From Fusobacterium sp. JB019 (GTDB taxonomy: Bacteria; Fusobacteriota; Fusobacteriia; Fusobacteriales; Fusobacteriaceae), in NCBI GenBank assembly GCA_030673965.1, contig JAUTCN010000017.1, positions 1-46,904 on the forward strand: a stretch of DNA of 46,904 nt, given 5' to 3'. The notes below the pieces were generated by a model. That model saw only the letters and a list, made by a program, of their open reading frames with translations, was not told where the DNA came from and made no database searches. This document shows positions 1-9,100 of this stretch, piece after piece (the stretch's first letter is position 1; every line of letters starts with the position of its first letter). Made by a program: the position numbers and the translations under genes.

Positions 1-1
1 A

Positions 2-868
2 GGAGAAAGTATAACAGAAAAAGACTTTGATTCAAAGGCAGTAGATAATCCAGAATTAGGTAAAAAAGTAGTAGATTTAGGAAATGAGAGATACTTCTAT
101 AAAGATGATGATGGAGAAATAAAAGTACTGCAAAGAGAAGAAGTACAAGAAAGACCTGAAAGTGTTAAAGATCCAGTAACAGGAAGAGAGATAGAAACTG
201 AGAATTTCGATATTCAAAAGAGATATAATGTAGATTTAGGAAAAGAAGCTGTTGAGACAGAAGCAGGAAGCGGAAGATATTTTGTAAAAGACGAATCCGG
301 TCAAATAAAAATAGTAACTATTGAAAAAACTGAAACTAAAATAGATCATATACTTGATCCTAAAACTCGTAAAGAAATTACAAAAGAGCAGTTAGAGACA
401 GCGAATTTTAATAGTGAATTAGGTGAAAAAGGTGTAAAAATAGAAGATGGAAGATACTTTAAATTAAATGAAGATGGTGAAATAGTAATCAAAGAGTTTG
501 TTGCGGAACCTAAAGATGTTGTATTTGATCAAACTTTAAATAGAAAAGTAAGTCCAGAAGATATAAAAAATGCTCCTTTAAATGACCAAATAGGCGAAAA
601 AGCTTTAAAAATAGATGATAATACATACTATGTTTTAAATGCAGATGGCCAAGTTGAAAAAGCAGAAATAAAGACAGTTGAAAAGAAAGAATTTGAAATT
701 GTTGGAGATAACTTTAACAAAAAATTAACAGAAGCTGACTATAATACTTTACAAGAAAATCCTGAATTAAAAGGAAAAGTAGTAGATTTAGGAAATGACA
801 AATTATTAGTAATGAAAGAAGATGGAAATGGTTATATTACTAATAGAAAGAAACTAGAGGCTAAAGTA
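2..868 (+). repeat. Tandem 57-62 aa coding repeats in exoprotein
   Basis: At least four units begin near 170, 356, 527 and 704, with a partial unit before 170. The shared pattern is DPxTxKEIT, a short helix with a LExAxF-like core, ELGxKxVKI, then (R)YFKLNEDGEI and an acidic/Lys tail. The same unit type occurs in the antiparallel paralogue at about 44300-45200. They look like stalk or linker modules of a surface exoprotein; no known fold is assigned. Confidence 0.7.
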
Positions 869-3800
869 GCTACAGAAACTGTAAATACTTTGATAAATGA
901 TGCAATTTCTAGAAATGATGCAAATAGATTAAAAGAGATAATTGCTCAAAGTAAAGATAATACTAAATTACCAGAACAAATGAGAAAAGATCTAAAAGCT
1001 TTAAATCAAGGTGGATTAGATAAAAAATTATCAAATAAAGATTTTATAGACAGAGTTCAAAAATATAATCAAGCTAAAGATTCTGAAGGGAATTATTTAG
1101 ATGAAAAAACAGGAAGAATATTCAATTTAAATACTGATAAATTTAAAAAGAAAAAAGAGACAGATAAAGAAGTTGAATATAAGATTGACTCTGAAAAGAA
1201 AATTAAAGTTGATAAAGAAACAGGAGAAGTTAAGTTAGAAGAAACAAAAACTACTTGGAATGTTTGGGAAGGAAGAAAAGACTGGTTTGTTTATAAAGTA
1301 GGTAAAAAGTTGTTTGGTAAAAAAGAAGTGAAAACTGATGAACCTGCAACTTCTACAAGAAATCCTAATGAAGGAAGACCATTACCACCACTTCCAACTG
1401 AAGAAGGTTCAACTTCAAGAAATAATGATGATACATATAATAGGCTAGGTGAGGATACAACTCCTAAAACAGTAAGCGATAATACATATAATAGATTAGG
1501 AGAAGAAGATGGTACATATAATAGATTAGGTGAGGATACAACTCCAAAAGTAGTAGATAATACTTACAATAGAGTTAATTCAGATGAAACAGAAGTAAAA
1601 AGACCAACAGATGGTGGAGAAGAAAATGGATACTTTAGATTAGAAACTCCAGCAGAAACAGCAGAAAGAGAAGCAGCAGAAAGACAACAAAAATCTGAAG
1701 AAACAAATCCTTACTTTGTACTAGAAAAAGATCCAAAAGCTGACGCAGAAGTAGCAGCAATGAGAAAAGCTGAAGCAACAGATGAGGACGAATCAGGATA
1801 TAGTACAATAAAAGATGCTAATGCAGGTAGACCATTACCAGCAACTCCAGATCAAGGTCAACCAAGAAAAATATCATCAGATGAAGAATCAGTTTATAGT
1901 ACAATAGATGGTGATGGGAATATTGTTAAAAAAGAAACAAAATCAACTTTTACTAAGTTAAAAGATGCTATTAAGAGTAGATTACCTTGGAATAAAAAAA
2001 CAAAAATAGATTCAGAAAAAGTTGAAATAAAAAAAGTGAATGAAGAATCGGATGATGAAATGATAGATAATCCTTTATATGAAAGCGCAGGACCTAATTA
2101 CGGAAGACCATTACCAGCAACTCCAGATCAAGGTCAACCAAGAAAAATATCATCAGATGAAGAATCAATTTATAGTACAATAGGTGATGATAATACATAT
2201 AATAGATTAGGAGAAGAAGATGGTACATATAATAGATTAGGTGAGGATACAACTCCTAAAGTTATAGATAATACTTATGATAGAGTAGTAGCAGAAGATG
2301 GTACATATAACAGATTAGGTGAGGATGTAACTCCTAAAGTTATTAGTGATAATGATTATTCTACTGTAAAAAAAGATGAACCTGTATACTTTATATTGGA
2401 AAAAGAAGCCGAATCTTTAACTTCGCAACAATCAGGTGGATTAACTCCTGAAACATTGGCAAAGGCAAAAGCAGCATTAAAGCCAGTAGAAAAAAAATCA
2501 GAAGAAACAAAAGTAGAAGTTAATGAAATGCAAGGAAAAAATTTAAATGCGGATAAAGTTAAGTCAAAAATAAAAGAGTCAGATGACCAGATGAAATCAG
2601 AGCAAAAAACTAAGGCAGAAGCTGAAGATGCGATGATAAATGATGTATTTAAAAATGAGTACGGAAAAGAATTAAAAGATTTGACTCAAGGAGAAAGATT
2701 AGCTGAACTTAAAAAGTTAACGAAAAAAGCAAGAACAAAAAAATTAGATGATACTGAAAAATGGTTAGTAAGTGCTTTACAAAACTCTATAGAAACAAGT
2801 GCAAAATATAAAGAAATAGAGAGAAAAATAGACAAAGAATTTACTAAAAGAGTATTAGCTGATAAAAAACTTGCAGAGACTTTAGCAGGAAATAAATACA
2901 AAAAAGCTGATGGAACTGATAAAGGAATAACTTCAGAAGATGCAGAGAAAATAGTAAAATATAGAATGGAAGCATTTGAAAAAGTTACAGGAATTAAACC
3001 TAAAAAAGAAGTTAAGATAGGTCCTTTAGAAAAAACTCTAAGTAAGAAAGACAATGAAAGAGGAGTTTTCATAAGTACAGAGGCAGCAAATAAGTATAAA
3101 AAATCTTTAGAAGCACAAGGGAAAACACCAGAAGAAATAAAAAAAGCTTTAAAAGATAAAAAAATACTAGGTAAAAAAGATGATGAAATAGTAAATGATA
3201 AAATCAGAATTAACACTAAAGAATCTCCAAAAACATCTTTAGAAGGAGCTTCAAATAGTGCGATTCAGAGATTAAAAACATTAAGTCATGAATTAACACA
3301 TAAGGAACAAACAGAATTAGTAAGAGATAAAGCAGCAGCAGAAAGATTAGGATTGAAAGACGATAGAAAATTAATGAAATACGGATCAGAATTAAATGAT
3401 TCTAAAGACTTAATAAACTATAGAACAAATCCTATAGAAAAAGATGCTTTTTCTCGTGAAAATGCAATAAAAGATAAATTAGAAAAAGGCTTGGAGAAAA
3501 AAGGTTATAAAATTGAAAAAGAATCAGATATTTCAGTATCAAAACCTAAAAAATTAATAAAAGAACAAACAACAAATGAAGCACTAAAAAAAGGTGAAGG
3601 TTATTTGGATGCAAAATCAGAAGAAGCTAAAAAAGCATCTAAAGTAAATATTCCAAAATCAAAAGAAGAGGCTGAAAAATCAGAATCAAAAAAATCTTCT
3701 CAAAGTCTAATTCAAAAAATGAAAGATATATTTAAAAAAAAAAAAGATAATGGACATTCAGCAGTAGCAAATGAAGAAGAAGGTGAAAAAAAACCAAATA

Positions 3801-4981
3801 CTCCTGAGATGCAAAAAAAAATAGATAAAGTTGCATCTCTGGAGAATTCAGAAAATTGGAAAAAATTAAAAGATGCAACAAATGTAAGATATATTCAAAA
3901 AATAGCGGAAGATCCTAAAGCAATTAAAATGTTAAAGAAAAGAACTGATGGAGCAGATTTAGAAGGAGGAGTTATAGATGCTTTAACAGGAATGACTAAA
4001 AAAGAAGAAACAGAATTAATAGAGGATTTTGCTATAAAAAAGCAAGAAGCATTTGATGAAGCATCTAAAAGAGGAAAATCTAACAATGCAGACTTAAAAA
4101 TAATACCTTCAGAAGAAATGAATAGAGAAAGAGTTAAAGAAGGTTATCGTCCTGCAGATGGGTTACATAATAATGTTAAAAATGAAGTTAAAATAGCAGA
4201 AGAGTTGGGTATAAGCAGAAAACTAGCAGTAATGGATCATGAAATAGGTCATAAATATCAAGCTAATCTTTATAAAGATAAAAAATTATCTGAAAATGCA
4301 GATTTAAAACAAGATTATGATGCTTTTAAATATGATCGTGAAAATTATGATTCTAAAAATTTAGATTATTATAAGGCTAGTCTTTTAGAAAGAGATACAA
4401 GAAAGAATGAAAGAGTTACCAAAAAAGGTTTAGATCAAATAGGAGATAAAATTTTAGATACAGATTTATTAACTAGAATTGAAAAATCAAAGGATCAATT
4501 GGAAGATACTAAAAAAGAAATTACAAAAGATCAAGAAGCTAAGGCTGAAAAAGATATTACAAAAGAAGATTTAGAAAAAGCCATTAGAGAAGAAATAGGT
4601 TATGTAGGAATAAATAGACCTAAAGAATTATCTAAAGGTGACAAAAATCCATTTGAAAACAAAAAATTTGATGCAAAAATAGCAAAAGATGAAATGGAAA
4701 ATATGGTTGATAAAGTTAGTGAAAAAGAAAATCTACAAAAGAAGTTATCTTCTAAAGAAAAAAAAGAATTAAATGAAATATTAAAAACTTTTGAAGACTT
4801 TAAAAGATTAGAAGGAGAAATTGGTGAAAATGACAAAAGATTAATTTTAGAAAATTTAGATAAACAAATTAAAGAATTAAAAGAAAGAAGTCCTAAAATT
4901 AAATCTTTATTAGAAATACCGAAACCAGTTGATTTAGATGATATAAAGCTAGAGGGAGATTTAACTTCAAATGAAAAATGA
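2..4981 (+). CDS. C-terminal part of giant FHA/TpsA-like exoprotein with tyrosine-motif region and two zincin-like domains (5' truncated)
   Basis: The frame is open from base 2 and no Met codon occurs before 812, so the gene starts left of the window. Order seen: tandem 57-62 aa repeats (2-868); a linker with the W-N-V-W-E-G-R-K-D-W motif (1256-1285); a disordered acidic region with 15 YxxL/I/V motifs and three Pro-rich motifs (1373-2398); a Lys/Glu-rich helical stretch; a first HELTH motif (3287-3301) with a YRTNPIEKDAF segment about 50 residues on; a Lys-rich spacer with a run of 12 A; and a second HExxH (HEIGH, 4238-4252). The repeats and linker are closely related to the end of the FHA-like protein at 43660-46902, so the missing N-terminus is probably a secreted haemagglutinin-repeat shaft (inference). 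The zincin motifs suggest a metallopeptidase of the kind found in polymorphic toxins. Activity, secretion and host contact are not shown by sequence. The frame ends at TGA and stays open beyond it (see 5003-5866). Confidence 0.85.
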   Translation, partial: GESITEKDFDSKAVDNPELGKKVVDLGNERYFYKDDDGEIKVLQREEVQERPESVKDPVTGREIETENFDIQKRYNVDLGKEAVETEAGSGRYFVKDESGQIKIVTIEKTETKIDHILDPKTRKEITKEQLETANFNSELGEKGVKIEDGRYFKLNEDGEIVIKEFVAEPKDVVFDQTLNRKVSPEDIKNAPLNDQIGEKALKIDDNTYYVLNADGQVEKAEIKTVEKKEFEIVGDNFNKKLTEADYNTLQENPELKGKVVDLGNDKLLVMKEDGNGYITNRKKLEAKVATETVNTLINDAISRNDANRLKEIIAQSKDNTKLPEQMRKDLKALNQGGLDKKLSNKDFIDRVQKYNQAKDSEGNYLDEKTGRIFNLNTDKFKKKKETDKEVEYKIDSEKKIKVDKETGEVKLEETKTTWNVWEGRKDWFVYKVGKKLFGKKEVKTDEPATSTRNPNEGRPLPPLPTEEGSTSRNNDDTYNRLGEDTTPKTVSDNTYNRLGEEDGTYNRLGEDTTPKVVDNTYNRVNSDETEVKRPTDGGEENGYFRLETPAETAEREAAERQQKSEETNPYFVLEKDPKADAEVAAMRKAEATDEDESGYSTIKDANAGRPLPATPDQGQPRKISSDEESVYSTIDGDGNIVKKETKSTFTKLKDAIKSRLPWNKKTKIDSEKVEIKKVNEESDDEMIDNPLYESAGPNYGRPLPATPDQGQPRKISSDEESIYSTIGDDNTYNRLGEEDGTYNRLGEDTTPKVIDNTYDRVVAEDGTYNRLGEDVTPKVISDNDYSTVKKDEPVYFILEKEAESLTSQQSGGLTPETLAKAKAALKPVEKKSEETKVEVNEMQGKNLNADKVKSKIKESDDQMKSEQKTKAEAEDAMINDVFKNEYGKELKDLTQGERLAELKKLTKKARTKKLDDTEKWLVSALQNSIETSAKYKEIERKIDKEFTKRVLADKKLAETLAGNKYKKADGTDKGITSEDAEKIVKYRMEAFEKVTGIKPKKEVKIGPLEKTLSKKDNERGVFISTEAANKYKKSLEAQGKTPEEIKKALKDKKILGKKDDEIVNDKIRINTKESPKTSLEGASNSAIQRLKTLSHELTHKEQTELVRDKAAAERLGLKDDRKLMKYGSELNDSKDLINYRTNPIEKDAFSRENAIKDKLEKGLEKKGYKIEKESDISVSKPKKLIKEQTTNEALKKGEGYLDAKSEEAKKASKVNIPKSKEEAEKSESKKSSQSLIQKMKDIFKKKKDNGHSAVANEEEGEKKPNTPEMQKKIDKVASLENSENWKKLKDATNVRYIQKIAEDPKAIKMLKKRTDGADLEGGVIDALTGMTKKEETELIEDFAIKKQEAFDEASKRGKSNNADLKIIPSEEMNRERVKEGYRPADGLHNNVKNEVKIAEELGISRKLAVMDHEIGHKYQANLYKDKKLSENADLKQDYDAFKYDRENYDSKNLDYYKASLLERDTRKNERVTKKGLDQIGDKILDTDLLTRIEKSKDQLEDTKKEITKDQEAKAEKDITKEDLEKAIREEIGYVGINRPKELSKGDKNPFENKKFDAKIAKDEMENMVDKVSEKENLQKKLSSKEKKELNEILKTFEDFKRLEGEIGENDKRLILENLDKQIKELKERSPKIKSLLEIPKPVDLDDIKLEGDLTSNEK
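1373..2398 (+). other. Host-signalling-mimic-like region: ITAM/ITIM-like tyrosine motifs and PxxP motifs
   Basis: Of 17 tyrosines coded in 1436-2398, 15 sit in YxxL/I/V, mostly with acidic residues 2-4 positions upstream. Four pairs have exact x6 spacing: YNRL/YNRL (1487-1528), YNRL/YNRL (2198-2239), YDRV/YNRL (2276-2317) and YSTV/YFIL (2357-2398). The first two satisfy the strict ITAM pattern YxxL-x(6-8)-YxxL with Asp at -3. Three ITIM-like SxYSTI motifs start at 1793, 1889 and 2165. GRPLPPLP is at 1373-1396 and GRPLPATP at 1826-1849 and 2102-2125; these match class I SH3 ligands (RxLPxxP). The motif matches are read directly; recognition by host kinases or adaptors is inference. Confidence 0.7.
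1829..2182 (+). repeat. 78-bp direct repeats carrying RPLPATP plus SxYSTI
   Basis: Copies at 1829-1906 and 2105-2182 differ by one base as read (gtt to att, Val to Ile). Each encodes RPLPATP, a QPRKISSDEES segment and an ITIM-like YSTI. A second near-identical block encoding two YNRL motifs is repeated about 711 bp apart (from 1478 and from 2189). This indicates recent internal duplication of the motif cassette. Confidence 0.8.
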
Positions 4982-5002
4982 ATAGAGTTAGATAAAACTT
5001 TA

Positions 5003-5866
5003 ATGAAAAAATCAAAAATTACTTTAAAATCATCAAAGAGTTTAAAAGTTAAAGAAGAAAAATCAAGAGGGATAGATAGTCCAGAAAAGAGATTAGAAAA
5101 TATAGCTAAAAGAGCAAAAGAATTACCAAAAGAACATTTAATAAAAGCTTTATTAGATTTATCTAAAAAAGAAAAAGATAGAGAAGAGTTATTAGAATAT
5201 TCAAATCGCCAAAAAGAAGGTGAAAAATTATTGCCTCATCAGCATTTAGGAAAAATAACTTCTAAAAAATCTAAATCTTTAGATAAAATATTTAAAGCAT
5301 TAAATGAAAAAATTTCTGAAGACTATCTATCTTTAAGAGAAGAATTAAATGATACATTAAGAGAAAAATTAGAATCAAATTATGAATTTAAAAGAATAAT
5401 GGAAAGAAAATTATCTGGAAATAGAAGGCAGATATCAGAATTATTTGAAATAGTTGAGAGAACCAAACGTGGAATATTTGAAGAAATAACAGGCATGGAG
5501 GTTCCTAAAACTAGATTAGAAATAGAAGATGGTATTGGATTATTTAATAAATATGAAGGAAATTATAATAAAAGTAAAAATTTAATAAAAATATATTCAA
5601 AACCTTCATTAAGTTTTCTTCATTCACGAGAGAAAAATAATAAAGATATATTAAATTCATTGATTCATGAATTAACGCATCAAGAACAAGCTAGGTTTGT
5701 AGAAAATAGAGAAGATTTTATTATTCAAGGAATAAAAGATCAAGCAGATATATTTTATATAAATAATAAAATGTATCTAAGAGATGTTAGCTTAAAAAAA
5801 TATAGAAGACAACCTGTAGAAGAGGAAGCTTTTAAAGCAGGTAATGAGTTATCAAAAAACTTTTAA
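5003..5866 (+). CDS. Zincin-like domain protein, in frame after a TGA from the upstream exoprotein
   Basis: This 287-residue basic, helical product has no signal peptide. The HELTHQEQ motif begins at residue 222 (5666-5680), followed about 40 residues later by YRRQPVEEEAF. This matches the two zincin-like segments of the upstream exoprotein (HELTHKEQ...YRTNPIEKDAF; HEIGHKYQ...YKASLLERDTR). The FEEITGME segment before it also matches FEKVTGIK upstream. The reading frame is the same as that of 2-4981, and the only stop between them is the TGA at 4979-4981. No convincing Shine-Dalgarno precedes the ATG at 5003. It may be the detached C-terminus of the giant protein (nonsense mutation, readthrough or sequencing error) or a separate gene. 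A terminator-like hairpin follows at 5901. Confidence 0.6.
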   Translation: MKKSKITLKSSKSLKVKEEKSRGIDSPEKRLENIAKRAKELPKEHLIKALLDLSKKEKDREELLEYSNRQKEGEKLLPHQHLGKITSKKSKSLDKIFKALNEKISEDYLSLREELNDTLREKLESNYEFKRIMERKLSGNRRQISELFEIVERTKRGIFEEITGMEVPKTRLEIEDGIGLFNKYEGNYNKSKNLIKIYSKPSLSFLHSREKNNKDILNSLIHELTHQEQARFVENREDFIIQGIKDQADIFYINNKMYLRDVSLKKYRRQPVEEEAFKAGNELSKNF

Positions 5867-5900
5867 AAAAATAAGCCATCCAAAAGCAACTCAAACATAA

Positions 5901-5940
5901 ATAAGGAAAGTCCCTGTTAATCAGGGGCTTTTCTTATTTT
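5901..5940 (+). terminator. Rho-independent terminator after the exoprotein locus
   Basis: Arms AGTCCCTG and CAGGGGCT (one G-T pair), extended by AAGGAA/TTTTCTT, around a short TTAAT loop. A T-rich tract follows. Confidence 0.75.
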
Positions 5941-6102
5941 ACTTAATTAAGGTTAAATAACAAGCAAAAAACTTTTTTTACTTTCGAAAGGTTTAGTTAA
6001 TTAATTAATCTATACAATTAGTATTATTTTTGTGATAATAAAAATAAAATAAAAAAGTTAATTGAAATTTAAAATGTTTGGGTTTAAAAAAGGAGGGAAT
6101 AA

Positions 6103-9100
6103 ATGAAAAAAAAATTGGTGTTTTTTTTATTTATGATTTTTACAATAGGAATTTTAGCAGCAGATGTAGTTATAAGTGGAAATTTTAGTGACTATAACTA
6201 TTATGGAAGTTCGACAAAGCAAGGAAATGAATTAATATTTACTCAAAATTCATTAAATCAAGCTGGAGCAATTTGGTCAAATAAAATGGTAGATTTATCT
6301 AAGAATTTTAGAATAGAGGCAGAATTATATATGGGTGATAAAGATGCTAATGGAGCAGATGGAGTAACTTTCTTTTTCAAACCATATGAAGATAAAAATG
6401 ATGTAATAGGTAATACAGGAGGAGGATTAGGATATGAAAGTGCTAATTTTCCAAATACTTTTGGTCTTGAAATAGATACATGGTATAACAGTGATAAAGA
6501 TTCTATATCGACAGATCATATTGCTTTTGTTAAAAGTGGAAGTTCAGTAGGTATAAGTGATAAAGATTTAGGAAATATAGAAGATAATGCATGGCATTCG
6601 ATTATAATTAATTGGAATGCTTCTACAAAAACGTTAAGTTACTCACTTAAAGGGGTAACAGGAAGCTATAATGGTGGAGGAGAAGATTTATTAGCTAAAA
6701 TAAATACAGGGAATGATGCAAACCATCAAAATATGGCTTATTTTGGATATACAGCTTCAACAGGAGGATCATATAATAAACAAGGAATAAGAAATATTCA
6801 AGTAGACGCAACAATCCCAGAAAGCCAGTATCCTTTAACAATAACAGAAACAGTTTCTCCTAGTAAATATAGATTAGGAACAAGCTTGACGTATACTGTT
6901 ACTATAGGAAATAGAGGTACAGAAACAATAAGTAATTTAGATTTAAGCAGTAATACAGGAATAGATTTTTCAGGAGATGGATGGACTAATTATTCAGGAA
7001 ACATTTATAGAAAAACAGGGTTAACTATTCCTGCAGGAGGAACAGTTACTGTAACAGGAACAAGAACAGCGACTTCTTCAGATGTTACTAACACTGAGAT
7101 TATTAATACTACTTCTATAAAAGGATATACTAGTTATGGGACTTCTTCACAGTCAGAATATACAGATGCCTATGAATCTAGAGTAACATACTCTCCAATG
7201 GATTACACAGTAACAGAAGTAGCTTACTCAGATCCAAAAGATGGATTTACAATAGAATCTGATGGGACTATAAAATATACATATAAATTTAAAATTGAAA
7301 ATACAGGTGGAACAGAGCTAAAAAATTTAACATATAAAAACACAAAGACTCCAGGTACTTTAATAAACATTTCTGGAAATTTAGCAGTTGGAGCTAGTAA
7401 AGAAATAACTTATGAATATATACTTACTGATGCAGAAAAAAATAGCAATGGTCTTAATAATGAGATAATTATTAATGCTATTGCAATAGATGATAGCGGA
7501 AATTTAGAAAAATCTTTAACATTTGCAACGGTTTCAAGTGAAGTATCCGCTATGGAAACAAATGTTACAAATACAATTACTGGAAGTTCAGACAACACAA
7601 AAATACAAGCTTTAGGAAATATAGTTAATTATTCTTTAACTATAAAAAATATAAAATCATCAACTTTAGGAAATTTAGAAGCGGTAATTATTAGAAATAA
7701 AGATTTAAATAATTTACCAGCTAATGATAGAACTTTTGCAGGAGTTAAAGCTTCTTCTACTAAACTAGGATTAGTAAGTAATTTTACTCCTACTTCTTTA
7801 GGAAAAGATGCAATTTCTACGGGAAGTTTTCAGTATACTGTAACTCAAGATGATATAGATGAAGGAAATTTAAATACTACAATATTTTTAAAAGGTGAGA
7901 TAGGATCAGATGTTTATACAGTTCAAGAAAATAATAATATTTCAATAGATGAAACATCTTTAAATAAAGAAATTTCAATAACAGTAAATCCTCTTGTTTA
8001 TAACTCAAGTGATTCTTTAATATCAGGAAATCAATATTCAACTATAGGAGATAAAATAAAATATAGTTTTCAAATAGAAAATACAGGTAAAAGAACGATA
8101 AAGAATCTAAAATTAGTTGATCCTCTTGATTCAAATAATGAGATAGATTTAGGTATATCAGCATTAAATATAGGAACCACTCAAATAGCTACAGATAAAT
8201 ATATTAGAATAATTGAAGCTAGTGATTTAAATAACGGAGAAGTTAATTATGATTTTTTAATAAAGGGAGATGTAGGAAGCTTTGATTCTATTGCAAAAAT
8301 AGAAAATAGTATAGTTACTGGAGATTTAAATGATGATTATGAATTGAAAGTAGTTATAGAAGAAGGAGCTAATTTTACTAATCAAGGGATTAACTTAAAA
8401 TATCATTATGAGTTAAAGAATATAGGAAATAGAGTTTTATCAGGCTTAGAGTTAAAAGATACTTTGACTAATACAAATAGTGTAACTTTAGATAAGACAC
8501 AAATAAATCCTAATGAAATTGCTATTTCCTCTACTTTGACACATGTAATAACAACTGATAATTTTAATAATGGAAGCATAAATATTCAAGGAGAAGCTCA
8601 AGCTTTAAGATTATCAGGGCAGTTATTAACTAAAAATGTTCTAGAAACAGTTAATAAATTTGATTTTTCTAAAATTAATTTAAGTATGTCATCTACAACT
8701 CCTAATTTAACTTATGGAACTTTAGTAGATTATACAATAGATATACAAAATATAAGTACAACAACAGATGCCGTAAATTTAAAGTTAATTGATGAAATAG
8801 AAGAAATAAGAAATGCAAATAATGAGAAAGTATTTGAAAATGTACAATTAATTTCAGTAAAAAATGGTGTGAATGATGTTATATATACAGGAGATATAAA
8901 TGCTCTTATTTTCACGTTACCAAAGACTAGTACAGTTCAAATTAAAGTTAGAGCAAATATTAAAGGAAGTTCAGATATAACTTTATCAAGTGGTGAAAAT
9001 ATAATAAATACAGTAAGTATATTTGGGAAAATAGGGACAGCTTCCCAAAGTATAGCAGTAGATTCTCCAGATTTAGTTGTAACTACTGATGTAACTACTG

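Noticed and set aside
812-814. ATG at 812 as the start of the left exoprotein gene
   Set aside because: The same frame is open and clearly coding (repeat units) back to base 2, so this Met is internal.
170-868. CRISPR array or non-coding tandem repeat
   Set aside because: Units are protein-level repeats of 57-62 codons that diverge at DNA level; there are no short identical repeats with spacers.
1436-2398. CagA-type EPIYA motifs
   Set aside because: No EPIYA or EPLYA is present; the motifs are YNRL, YSTI, YFRL and similar.
2686-3216. Minus-strand ORF of 176 codons within the left exoprotein gene
   Set aside because: It is a low-complexity Ser/Leu/Phe-rich mirror of a Lys/Glu-rich gene, with no ribosome site or recognisable domain. 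Other antisense frames in the window are similar.
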